From positions 1 through 64,000 of the forward strand of contig DAIMDW010000024.1 of the NCBI GenBank assembly GCA_036725605.1: 64,000 bases of DNA, in the 5' to 3' direction. A model generated the notes under the pieces. That model had not been told where the DNA came from. It searched no databases and was given only the letters and a program-made list of their open reading frames with translations. Shown piece by piece: positions 42,501-51,048 of this stretch (position 1 is the stretch's first letter; each line of letters begins with the position of its first letter). Origin of the DNA: CALBTQ01 sp036725605. GTDB taxonomy: Bacteria; Lernaellota; Lernaellaia; Lernaellales; Lernaellaceae. A program made the translations under genes and the position numbers.

Positions 42501-44708
42501 CTATTGTTTCTCTATCCGCTCAATAATTCCTTTTATCTCCTCAATCAGCGGCGGCGCGCCGATCTGCTCGGCAATCGCCAAGCCCTCACGTGCATACGTC
42601 AAGGCTTTTTCTTTGTCACCTTGCCGGGCATACACCGAGCCGAGGTAGGCTAAATCCGACGCCTCACCCAACCGGAAGCCGATTTCACGATCGATCGCCA
42701 ACGCCTGCACATGGTGCTGCGCCGCCTTGTCCAACTCGCCCAGGTCCTGATACACCAAGCCGAGGTTGCCTAAATCCTGCGCCTCGCCCTGCCGGTCGCC
42801 GATTTCACGATCGATCGCCAGCGCCTGCACATGGTGCTCGGCCGCTTTTTTGAAATCGCCCAGGTTTTGATACACCAAGCCGAGGTTGCCTAAATTTTGC
42901 GCCTCGCCCTGTCGAACTCCAAGCTCACGATGAATCTCTAACGCCTGCTTATGGTATTGCGTCGCCTTGTCCAACTCGCCCAGGTCTTGATACACCACGC
43001 CGAGGTTGCCTAAATCCGCCGCCTCGCCCTGCCGGTCGCCGATTTCACGATCGATCGCCAACGCCTGCTCATGGTGCTCGGCCGCTTTTTTAAACTCGCC
43101 CAGGTTTGCATACACAATGCCGAGGTTGCCTAAATTTTGCGCCTCTCCTTGTCGAACTCCAAGCTCACGATGAATCGCCAATGCTTGCTCATGGTACTGC
43201 GCCGCTTTCTCCAACTCGCCCAGGTTTTGATACACCAAGCCGAGGTTGCCTAAATCCGCCGCCTCGCCCTGCCGGTCGCCGATTTCACGATCAATCGCCA
43301 GCGCCTGCTCATGGTATTGCGCCGCTTTTTTTAAATCGCCCAGGTGGCGATACACCAAGCCGAGATTGCCCAAGAAAAAGGATATCGTTTTCAGATCGAG
43401 TTTTAGCTCTTTAGCCCAAGTCTGGGCTTGCTCCATTTCATTTCGGCAAACAGCCAGCAATCCACTTGTATATTTGGGGTCCCATTGCGCCATGACCGCT
43501 TCGATAAACGCCCGCTTGTCGCCCGCTTCCAAGAGGTAGCCGGCGGTGTGGGTTAATGAGAGGTTTTGCTCTTCCTTGTCGGGCGATTCCAGCAGGGCGG
43601 CGTAATGGGCGCCGAGTTGTTTTTTCATTGGCGGCAAGTCGCCGCGTTCGGTCAGGCTCCTACCGATGTGATCTTTCAGATCGCGGTGGAAGATTTCGTA
43701 GGTTTTCGCGCCGGCGGAAGAGATTTTAACCAGCCGGCGCAGGTTGACGTTCTCCAGTGCTTCGCCGACGGCCTGACCCGACAGGCCGGAGATTGTGCTG
43801 ATCTCCTTAATGGTCAGCGGTGTTTTTGAGGCGGTCAGCCAATCGGCCACGGTGCGCGCGTTGCCTTTGCACTTTTCGTACAACTCTTGCACGACCGCCT
43901 GCACGCTTGGCGGCGTGGTGCAAGCATCCTCCAGGCGACCTTCGGCCAGGCACATCGCCGCCCAGCGCATGTACAGTTCCGCCGCGTAGGGCCAGCCGTC
44001 GATGCGCTCGGCCAGCCGTGCGATGCCCTCTTCGTTGAGTTCAACGTCGGTATCTTGCGTACTTTCGCGCAAGATTTGTTTGATCGTTTCGGCGGTCAAT
44101 TTTTCGATGTTGCCGGCGTGAAATTGTTCAATTCCCTTTTCGGCCAGAAACACCGCATCGCCCATCAGCCGATCGGCGGGCCGTTGCGCGACGATGATCT
44201 TCACCCGCAGCGGTACGTGCTTGAGGATGTATTTTAAATTGCCCGCGCCGTCGTCGTCGGCGATTTCCTTATCCGGATCGAGGAGGATGACGCAGCGGCG
44301 GCCTTTCTTCAAAGCGCTGGAAACGATCTCGAGCATCTCCAAAAAGAGAAAGTGCGGCGGCTTGCTTGCCTTTTCGTTCCACGCTTTGATAAAGGGACGC
44401 GCGTAGGGGATTTCCCCGAAGAATTTAATGAATCGCGATTTTTGCGATTGATAGAAAAGTCCCTTGCCGCTCAACGCCCGTTCGATCCACAACGGGAACA
44501 ACGCGTCGACCGAGGTTTTTTCCGGCAGCTCGAAGAAGTGCAGCCAGTGGGAGTTTTCGCCGATTTCAATCGCGAGCTCCTGCAGGATTCGCGATTTGCC
44601 CATGCCCATTTTGCCGCAGACGATGAACGTTCCGCCGGCTTCGGTTTTTACGAAGTCGAGAAGCTCTTCGATTTCGTTCTCGCGTCCGCGAAAGACCAAC
44701 TCGCTCAT
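42501..44708 (-). CDS. STAND-type AAA ATPase with alternating TPR repeats
   Basis: A protein of 735 residues; the start MSELVFRGREN is chosen as the domain start. Walker A GKMGMGKS (residues 32-39) and Walker B CVILLDPDKE mark an AAA/STAND NTPase, with a winged-helix-like region after it (LTIKEISTISGLSGQAVGEAL). The C-terminal half holds seven 40-residue TPRs with consensus LGNLGLVYQNLGELEKAAQYHEQALAIDREIGDRQGEA. STAND proteins switch upon ligand binding by TPRs and are used in signalling and sometimes phage defence. No partner effector is seen next to it. Confidence 0.88.
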   Translation of the reverse strand: MSELVFRGRENEIEELLDFVKTEAGGTFIVCGKMGMGKSRILQELAIEIGENSHWLHFFELPEKTSVDALFPLWIERALSGKGLFYQSQKSRFIKFFGEIPYARPFIKAWNEKASKPPHFLFLEMLEIVSSALKKGRRCVILLDPDKEIADDDGAGNLKYILKHVPLRVKIIVAQRPADRLMGDAVFLAEKGIEQFHAGNIEKLTAETIKQILRESTQDTDVELNEEGIARLAERIDGWPYAAELYMRWAAMCLAEGRLEDACTTPPSVQAVVQELYEKCKGNARTVADWLTASKTPLTIKEISTISGLSGQAVGEALENVNLRRLVKISSAGAKTYEIFHRDLKDHIGRSLTERGDLPPMKKQLGAHYAALLESPDKEEQNLSLTHTAGYLLEAGDKRAFIEAVMAQWDPKYTSGLLAVCRNEMEQAQTWAKELKLDLKTISFFLGNLGLVYRHLGDLKKAAQYHEQALAIDREIGDRQGEAADLGNLGLVYQNLGELEKAAQYHEQALAIHRELGVRQGEAQNLGNLGIVYANLGEFKKAAEHHEQALAIDREIGDRQGEAADLGNLGVVYQDLGELDKATQYHKQALEIHRELGVRQGEAQNLGNLGLVYQNLGDFKKAAEHHVQALAIDREIGDRQGEAQDLGNLGLVYQDLGELDKAAQHHVQALAIDREIGFRLGEASDLAYLGSVYARQGDKEKALTYAREGLAIAEQIGAPPLIEEIKGIIERIEKQ
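42660..43379 (-). repeat. Six ~120-bp coding repeats (TPR array)
   Basis: Six units of about 120 bp are strongly similar in DNA. They alternate between an A type (IDREIGDRQGEAAD) and a B type (IHRELGVRQGEAQN), so the duplicated unit is a 240-bp dimer for the first four copies. Confidence 0.8.
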
Positions 44709-44788
44709 GGCGCATCCGATTTTTTGGTGGTGATTGGATATTCCCAAAACGGAATTTATCACACGGCGACACGGGGTCAAATGGGGAA

Positions 44789-45020
44789 CCAGGAATAATT
44801 CCTGGACCTATGTTTGCTTCGTTGTGTGTAACCTCGGCCGGCGCTGACGCGCCAGGGATAATCCCTGGACCTGACATTAACCTTCATTGTGCGAAGCCTC
44901 GGCCGGCGCTGACGCGCGCAATGCATGATGATGGATGCTTGTCATGCCCGCGCAGGCGGGCCTGTCCGCCGTAGTTTCAACGAAGGCGGGCATCCAGGAC
45001 GGGAAATACTTATCCTGACC
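44789..45020. repeat. Interspersed repeat family A, double copy 6
   Basis: Two incomplete copies in tandem: CCAGGAATAATTCCTGG...GACGCG, then AGGGATAATCCCTGG...GCGGGCATCCAGGACGGG...TATCCTGACC. Confidence 0.75.
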
Positions 45021-45029
45021 CTCGTATTG

Positions 45030-45166
45030 TTGTCATTCCGACGGAGACACGCGGCAGCGTGTCGATTGGAGGAATCCCTTTTCATTGAGCGATAAAAGGG
45101 ATCTCTCCACTCCGCTTCCGCCTTCGCCATTCTACTTCGCTAAAGCTTCGTAGAATGGCGAAGGCG
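45030..45166. repeat. Family F copy and 17-bp inverted repeat
   Basis: A family F copy (ATTCCGACGG...GGAGGAATCCCTTT, about 45030-45112), similar to 1605-1702, is followed by a perfect inverted repeat of 17-bp arms CGCCTTCGCCATTCTAC (45119-45135) and its complement (45150-45166) with a 14-base loop. Confidence 0.7.
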
Positions 45167-45212
45167 GACATCCGGGACCAGCCGATATCTTTCCTGACCT
45201 TTAAATATTTCC

Positions 45213-45749
45213 CTACAACCGGACGCAGCGGACGTTGGGATAGGTTTGGGTCATGTAGTCGGCGCCGACGTACCCATTTTTGAAGTGCAGGTACCAGGCC
45301 GTGTCGGAGTCGGGCACGGGCGTGACCGACCAGTATTCGCCGCAGGGGCCTTTCACATCGGCGGCCCAGTAGCAGCCGTTGTCCGGACCCTTCGCCCACT
45401 GGCAGCCGTCGCAATCCTGGTTGCGGCAGTCGGGCTCGAAGCAGCTTTCGTTCACGCCGCACGGCCCGAGGTACTCGGCCGACGGACAGCCGCGCACGAG
45501 GGTCCGCAGTTCGTCGAGCGTCGGCAGACGCCAATCGGTGAAGCCGGCAACGTCGAGGTCTTCGCAGTACTGCTGCGCGCCGGCCCAGTCGAGCGCTTCG
45601 TACATGCCCGCCAGTTGCCACATCAGGCCGGACTCCACATCGGTCCAGGTGCGGTTTTCCTCCATCTCGTCGTCCGCGCAGGACATCAGCAGCATTCCGG
45701 CGATCAGCGCCACGCAACAGGTGAAGGTCAAGGCAAAGTACGTTCTCAT
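45213..45749 (-). CDS. DUF1566 (Lcl C-terminal) lipoprotein
   Basis: A protein of 178 residues; the ATG is preceded by AGGAGTGGAGAGCT. The signal ends LLMS|C and is followed by an acidic start (ADDEMEENRTWTD). The DUF1566 motif is clear: TWTDVESGLMWQL, WAGAQQYCEDLDVAGFTDWRLPTLDEL, YWSVTPVPDSDTAWYLHF, VRCVRL. Such domains are C-type-lectin-like and occur on surface proteins. Extra Cys pairs (GPCGVNESCFEPDCRNQDCDGCQW) form a disulfide insert. Confidence 0.82.
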   Translation of the reverse strand: MRTYFALTFTCCVALIAGMLLMSCADDEMEENRTWTDVESGLMWQLAGMYEALDWAGAQQYCEDLDVAGFTDWRLPTLDELRTLVRGCPSAEYLGPCGVNESCFEPDCRNQDCDGCQWAKGPDNGCYWAADVKGPCGEYWSVTPVPDSDTAWYLHFKNGYVGADYMTQTYPNVRCVRL

Positions 45750-45959
45750 AGCTCTCCACTCCTTGTCAGCGAACGGGACGACGTACGGATGGACTTGCCT
45801 ATATAACACAAAAACACCGCGTTTGGGAAAGGGCTTTGTTGCCGCCGGGCGCGGCGGACGAAAATTTTTCGCTTCACAACGTCGACGCCGGAGGAAAATT
45901 TTGAAAACCCGTTGCGTGCGCTGAGGATTTTCGCGGCGGATTTTTTGCGGGAGGTTTTC

Positions 45960-46472
45960 CACACCCTCTTGAATTTCGCCGGGAGAAAATACAAAAAATG
46001 GTGCGGGCGACGCCCTGTCAGGCCGCAATTTAAACTTTATTTCAACGGTCGATAAAAATATTGATCCGCTGGATCTTATTGAAAATCAAGGCTATTTTTT
46101 TTGGATTCAAATTCAATAATTCCATCAAAATCGGGACCCAACATTAATGGTTTTTTTAAGCGTCGTTAACCGACTTATCCACAAGGTGTGGATAAAGTCT
46201 CGGTTTACTTTCATGCAGTTATGAAAAATGAAAAAAAAACTAAAAAAAGGATTGCGCCGTTTCTTGGTCCTTGGTAGGTAAGTGTCTCGGGTTTTGGGTT
46301 TGGCGCCCGGAAATCCTATTCGCCACCCGCAACATTCGCTGATTATTTCACATAAGACGCAGTGGGGTAGCGCGTTTCGAATTCGGTTTATATGACGGCT
46401 CTGCCGTATTTTGTCAAGCAGCGCGGGAGCGCTATGGGGACCCGACATTCGGGTAAAAGGGGAAAATGAGGG
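45960..46472. other. Candidate replication origin upstream of dnaA
   Basis: An AT-rich ~500-base intergenic region holding two perfect DnaA boxes in inverted orientation, AT-rich runs (TTTTTTTTGGATTCAAATTC, AAAAAAAAACTAAAAAAAGG) and no gene. It lies directly before dnaA; further DnaA-box-like sites lie after dnaA. Origin function is inferred from gene order. Confidence 0.6.
46175..46195. promoter_or_regulatory. Inverted pair of DnaA boxes
   Basis: TTATCCACA at 46175-46183 and TGTGGATAA at 46187-46195 flank AGG; both match TTATNCACA exactly. The pair is 277 bases before the dnaA start, suited to autoregulation and/or origin function. Confidence 0.85.
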
Positions 46473-47816
46473 ATGGATCGTCTCTGGGACCGCACATTAA
46501 ACGTTCTCAAGGATAGCGTCGATTCCAAAAGCTTCAATACCTGGCTCAAACCGCTGGAACAGATACAAGCCAATAAAATCTACTTGCAACTGGCCGCGCC
46601 GAACAAGACGGTACGCAAGTGGTTTATGGACAAGTACCTGGTTCGGGCCGGAGCGGCGTTGCGTGAAGTAGCCGGGCGCGAGATGACCATCGAGGTCGTG
46701 TTGCGCAACGAGCAAATGGCCTTCGAAAGCCTGCTGCCCAAGAAGCAAACCGCCGCCGAGGTGATCCGCACGACGCCGGGCAACGGCAACGGCAACAACA
46801 ATCGGCCGACCGGGGCGTACACCTTCGATCGTTTCGTGGTCGGGCCGTCGAACGAGTTCGCCTACGCCGCGTGCAAAAACGTGGCGAAGAATCCGGGCCG
46901 CGGGATGAATCCGTTGTTCATCTACGGCGGCACGGGATTGGGCAAAACGCACCTGCTCAACGCGGTGGCGTTGCAGATGCTCAAACGCGATCCGGACATG
47001 CGCCTGATCATCGTGTCGGCCGAACGGTTCATGAACGAGTTGATCAGCGCCATTCAGGGCAAGCGCACCTCGGCCTTCCACAAGAAGTATCGCAACCTCG
47101 ACGCGCTGTTGATCGACGACATCCAGACGATCGCCGGCAAGCACGCGACGCAGGAGGAGTTCTTCCACACCTTCAACGCGCTGTACGAAAACGATGCGCA
47201 GATCGTGCTGGCTTCCGACAAGTACCCCAAAGACATTCCGATGCTCGAAGAGCGGCTGCGCAGCCGTTTCGGCATGGGGATGATCGCCGACATTCAGGCG
47301 CCGGAGTTGGAAACGCGCATGGCCATCGTCAAGAAGAAGGCCGCGCAGGACAGCATCACGTTGCCCGAAGAGGTGATCTTCTACGTGGCGGCGAACATCA
47401 CCGACAACATCCGCGAGTTGGAAGGCGCGCTACGGCGCGTGGCCGCGTTCGGCGAGTTGCAGGGCGGCAAGCTGTCGCTGGAGATCGCCAAGCGCGCGTT
47501 GCGCAACGTCATCGGCGACACCGACAAACCGATCACGATCGACCAGGTGCAGCGGACGGTCTGTGAATATTACCGCGTCAAACACAACGATCTGGTCGGC
47601 GAACGCCGGCATAAAATCATCGCCCGGCCACGGCAGGTGGCGATGTACCTCTCGCGAAAACTAACCGGCTCGAGCCTGCCGGACATTGCCGCCAAATTCG
47701 GTGGCCGCGACCACACCACCGTGCTGCACGCCGTGCGCAAGGTGGATGAACTGCGCGAAAAAGACCCGCAATTGACCACCATTCTCGAGACGCTGGAAAA
47801 ATCGCTGCGCAAATAA
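46473..47816 (+). CDS. dnaA: Chromosomal replication initiator DnaA
   Basis: A protein of 447 residues, normal length. Domain I (FNTWLKPLEQIQ) is followed by a short, low-complexity domain II (PGNGNGNNNRP). The AAA+ domain III has Walker A GGTGLGKTHLL, Walker B LLIDDIQ and sensor/arginine-finger region (LRSRFGMGMI). Domain IV carries the DnaA-box-binding signature GGRDHTTVLHA. It binds DnaA boxes and opens the origin for replication. The DnaA boxes upstream and dnaN directly downstream support the assignment. Confidence 0.98.
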   Translation: MDRLWDRTLNVLKDSVDSKSFNTWLKPLEQIQANKIYLQLAAPNKTVRKWFMDKYLVRAGAALREVAGREMTIEVVLRNEQMAFESLLPKKQTAAEVIRTTPGNGNGNNNRPTGAYTFDRFVVGPSNEFAYAACKNVAKNPGRGMNPLFIYGGTGLGKTHLLNAVALQMLKRDPDMRLIIVSAERFMNELISAIQGKRTSAFHKKYRNLDALLIDDIQTIAGKHATQEEFFHTFNALYENDAQIVLASDKYPKDIPMLEERLRSRFGMGMIADIQAPELETRMAIVKKKAAQDSITLPEEVIFYVAANITDNIRELEGALRRVAAFGELQGGKLSLEIAKRALRNVIGDTDKPITIDQVQRTVCEYYRVKHNDLVGERRHKIIARPRQVAMYLSRKLTGSSLPDIAAKFGGRDHTTVLHAVRKVDELREKDPQLTTILETLEKSLRK

Positions 47817-47820
47817 ACGC

Positions 47821-47829
47821 TGTGCATAA
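47821..47829 (-). promoter_or_regulatory. DnaA box between dnaA and dnaN
   Basis: TGTGCATAA is the complement of the perfect DnaA box TTATGCACA, 4 bases after the dnaA stop codon. More CCACAA-type sequences follow in the 230-base spacer. Confidence 0.7.
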
Positions 47830-48047
47830 GTCTGTGGCGAACCTGAGGAAAATGATGTATAAAAGTTGTGTAAAACACGGTTTCCACAAACAACGGGGAC
47901 TTGCCAACAACGTTTTCCACAACGTTTTACGGTCGAAAAAACATTGGAAAACAAACGGTTGGTCGATCAATGCACACAAAGTAGGGGTTTCTACTCCTAC
48001 AATTTTAATGTATTAAGCCAAGAACAGAAGAAAGAGGAAAAGGCCCG

Positions 48048-49157
48048 ATGCAGTTCACCATCACCAAAGATGAGTTCCTGCGCGGCTTGTCGCGCACGCA
48101 GAGCGTGATCGAAAAGAAAACCACGTTGCCGATTTTGTCCAACGTGTTGATCGAAGCGGCCGGAGCGGCGGTGACGTTGGTCGCCACCGATTTGGAAGTC
48201 GGCGTGCGCGGTATGTGTGAAGCGGAAGTGGGCAAAGAAGGCTCGATCACCGTGCAGGCGAAAAAGCTTTACGAAATCTGTCGCGAGTTGGACAGCGACG
48301 TCATTTCGTTCAAAGCGATGCCCAACGATTGGGTGGAAATCAGCGGCGGAAATTTTTCTTCGAAGATCGTCGGACTGTCGGCCGAGGATTACCCGGTGCT
48401 GCCTTCGACCGAAGGCGCGATGGAGTTCACTATCAACGGTCAGATTCTGGCCGAGATGATCGATAAAACGCAGTTCGCCATCAGCACGAACGAAACGCGC
48501 TATTACCTGAACGGCGTGTTTTTCGTCACCGTCAACGGCAATCTGCGCATGGTCGCCACCGACGGTCACCGCATGGCGTTGTGCGAAAAAGAACTGCCCG
48601 CGGGCATCGACGCGACGATCGACCCGGGCATCATCATCCCGAAAAAGGGCGTGATGGAACTGCGTAAGCTGTTGGCCGAAGGCGAAGGCGACGTCGTGTT
48701 CGGCGTGAAGGAACGCAACATCTTCGTGCGCCAGGGCGGCACGGAATTGATCGTGCGGCTGATCGACGGCGATTACCCCGATTACGAACAGGTGGTGCCC
48801 AAGAAGAACGACAAGATCGTCACCATCTCGCGCGACAAGCTGTTCTCCGCGCTGCGGCGCGTGTCGATCATGGCCACCGAACTCAACAAGGGCGTGAAGG
48901 TCAGCCTGGGGCGCGGTTCGCTGGAAATCAGTTGCAAGAACCCGAACCTCGGCGAAGCGGTCGAGCAGGTGCAGGCCAATTACGAAGGCGCCGAAATGGA
49001 AATCGGGTTCAACGCGCGTTATATCCTCGATTCGCTGGGCGTGCTCAACGACGAGGACGTCATTCTGGAAATGGCCGACGGGCTGTCGCCGTGCACGATC
49101 AAGACGCCGAGCGACCAGGGTTACCTGTCGGTGGTTATGCCGATGCGCCTGGAATAG
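48048..49157 (+). CDS. dnaN: DNA polymerase III beta clamp
   Basis: A protein of 369 residues, with AGAGGAAAAGGCCC before the ATG. It has the sliding-clamp pattern: MQFTITKDEFLRGLSRTQSVIEKKTTLPILSNV, VATDLEVGV, DGHRMALCE and a C-terminal YLSVVMPMRLE. It forms a ring on DNA that tethers DNA polymerase III. Gene order dnaA-dnaN is typical of origin regions. Confidence 0.97.
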   Translation: MQFTITKDEFLRGLSRTQSVIEKKTTLPILSNVLIEAAGAAVTLVATDLEVGVRGMCEAEVGKEGSITVQAKKLYEICRELDSDVISFKAMPNDWVEISGGNFSSKIVGLSAEDYPVLPSTEGAMEFTINGQILAEMIDKTQFAISTNETRYYLNGVFFVTVNGNLRMVATDGHRMALCEKELPAGIDATIDPGIIIPKKGVMELRKLLAEGEGDVVFGVKERNIFVRQGGTELIVRLIDGDYPDYEQVVPKKNDKIVTISRDKLFSALRRVSIMATELNKGVKVSLGRGSLEISCKNPNLGEAVEQVQANYEGAEMEIGFNARYILDSLGVLNDEDVILEMADGLSPCTIKTPSDQGYLSVVMPMRLE

Positions 49158-49182
49158 TCCGGCGAAGGCGGAACGGATCGTC

Positions 49183-49551
49183 ATGAAAAAATGGTTGTTG
49201 CTTACGGCGCTGCTGCTTTCGGCGGCGCCTTTTCTATTCTTCGCGGCCTGCGATCACGAGGACCTGCTGGATAACGACGACGGCCTGGGGTACACCGGCG
49301 ACGTCGGCGAAGCGTGCGACATCAATTGCTACGAGCTGTGGTGCAAGAGCGACGACTTCATCGAATGCCGTTCGCAGTTTTGCGTCGGCTCACAAAGCGA
49401 CACCTATTGCACGCAACCCTGCGATATCGACGGTGAATGCCCCATCGGCTATTCCTGCACCGAGGAATGCGACGACGCGGTCGCAAAGGATCCCGTTTGC
49501 GTCAAGGACGAGGATTTTGAACTGCTGCAGGAAATGGACTACTGTCCCTGA
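49183..49551 (+). CDS. Cys-rich small lipoprotein
   Basis: A protein of 122 residues with a signal peptide ending LFFAA|C. The mature part has about a dozen Cys in pairs (CDINCYELWC, CRSQFC, CTQPCDIDGECPIGYSCTEEC) and resembles Dickkopf/granulin-like disulfide-rich modules of surface proteins. It is 25 bases after dnaN but is probably not functionally linked. Function unknown. Confidence 0.7.
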   Translation: MKKWLLLTALLLSAAPFLFFAACDHEDLLDNDDGLGYTGDVGEACDINCYELWCKSDDFIECRSQFCVGSQSDTYCTQPCDIDGECPIGYSCTEECDDAVAKDPVCVKDEDFELLQEMDYCP

Positions 49552-49686
49552 CCTTAAAAAATATTTTTCCAACAAAAATTCGTTTGAATTTCGGTCCTGG
49601 ACGCACTACGTTAATAGCGAGATTGGACACCGCTGCAAGCCGATGCTCTTTATCCGGGTTCGGGGCGCCCGTAATCGGAGGCCGGC

Positions 49687-51006
49687 ATGCAGACACAAAG
49701 ATGGTCGGGTTTTTTTATCGCTTTCGTAGTTTTGTTGTCGTTGTCGCTTGCGTGTGGTGATGACGACGATTCCTCCGACGATGATGATTCCACAGACGAC
49801 GATACCTCTTCCGGCGATGATACTTCCGATGATGATGTTGTCGATGACGACGGCGTGGACGACGATACATCTCCCGACGACGACACATCTCCCGATGACG
49901 ACACAACTCCCGATGACGATACGATCGACGATGACACGGATGATGACGATGATGATGACGATGACGACACCGGTCCGACCGAGTTGATGATCATCGGGAA
50001 AGACAGCGACGGCGTGCCGTTCAGCCTACGCCAAACGGAAGACGACTGGGTGCAGGAGTACATCGGCTCGGGCAAAAAAAGTAATCCCGGTCCGTTGGGA
50101 TCGTCCTTCTTCTACAAAGGCCGCCGGGGTTGGGCGGCGTTGAATTACTGTGGAGCCTCCACCTTCGGCTACGATCTTTACGTTTACGATCCGGAAATGG
50201 GCTGGATGCCGGACACGACGCATCAAGAGCCCGCCGACGATCTGAACGCTTTCTCCCTGTTCGCTCCGAGTTATGATTCCTTCTGGTTGACGGCGGTCAA
50301 TTACGGACACGTCTATCTCAATTTTTCCATCTGGTCCTATGAGAACGGCGCGCCGGTGCAATATGCGCCGGAGACCAACGGCTACATGTACATGGACTTC
50401 ACCACGGCCGACAATGGATATTTTGTGGGCGCTAAGTGGTTTTTATACGGCTTTGCCGGTCATTGGGACGGAAGCGAAATCAGTTCGGTGCCCATGCCGA
50501 CGGGTTACGAAGACGGATTGTTCTGGGCGTTGAAGCTTCTGGGTGACCATACCGGTGTTTTCATGTGGGCCGCCAACGATGGGAGTTCCACCGAACTGTT
50601 CACTTTGCGCGACGACAGTTGGAGCATTGTGCCGACGCCGGTGGGGTGCACCGTACCGGGCAAACCCAACAATGTTCTGGCCGGCGACGGTGATCTTGAT
50701 TATTTTATTATGCCGACCGTTTATGGTCCGCAACCGACGACGCTGTGGGAATATCGCGATAGCCGATGGCGCTGTCGCGAGATGGACGGAAAAGTGTTTA
50801 TCGCTTCGGTGTTGGTGTTGCGCAACGGACGGGTTTTTATGATGGGCTACAAGGAGGGTCTGGATCTGAAACTTTACGAGGTGTTCGCCAACCGGATCGA
50901 CGAAATTGCGCTGCCGGAAATCGACATGGCTCCGCTCTGTCTGCATGCGATCGGCCCCGAGGCGCCCAGGTACAGTCCGTGCAATGTGATCACCGAGCCT
51001 TTCTGA
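49687..51006 (+). CDS. Lipoprotein with Asp-rich linker after the lipobox
   Basis: A protein of 439 residues; GGAGGCC before the ATG. The signal ends SLSLA|CGDDDD, and the lipid-anchored Cys is followed by ~75 residues of Asp-rich repeats (DDDTSPDDDTSPDDDTT) before a folded part. The folded part holds repeated WGA-like segments (GSSFFYKGRRGWAALNY, GYMYMDFTTADNGYFVGAKW, YEDGLFWALKLLGDH) and looks like a propeller. It is paralogous to the next gene. The Asp-rich linker sits next to the N-terminal Cys, the mirror of the arrangement in the C-terminally tailed proteins. Confidence 0.82.
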   Translation: MQTQRWSGFFIAFVVLLSLSLACGDDDDSSDDDDSTDDDTSSGDDTSDDDVVDDDGVDDDTSPDDDTSPDDDTTPDDDTIDDDTDDDDDDDDDDTGPTELMIIGKDSDGVPFSLRQTEDDWVQEYIGSGKKSNPGPLGSSFFYKGRRGWAALNYCGASTFGYDLYVYDPEMGWMPDTTHQEPADDLNAFSLFAPSYDSFWLTAVNYGHVYLNFSIWSYENGAPVQYAPETNGYMYMDFTTADNGYFVGAKWFLYGFAGHWDGSEISSVPMPTGYEDGLFWALKLLGDHTGVFMWAANDGSSTELFTLRDDSWSIVPTPVGCTVPGKPNNVLAGDGDLDYFIMPTVYGPQPTTLWEYRDSRWRCREMDGKVFIASVLVLRNGRVFMMGYKEGLDLKLYEVFANRIDEIALPEIDMAPLCLHAIGPEAPRYSPCNVITEPF

Positions 51007-51048
51007 CTTGGTTGATGAAAGGAAAAACCGTCACACCCGGAGTTAACC

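Noticed and set aside
42660..43379. Possible CRISPR or noncoding tandem repeat
   Set aside because: The 120-bp units encode TPRs in frame within a larger ATPase gene.
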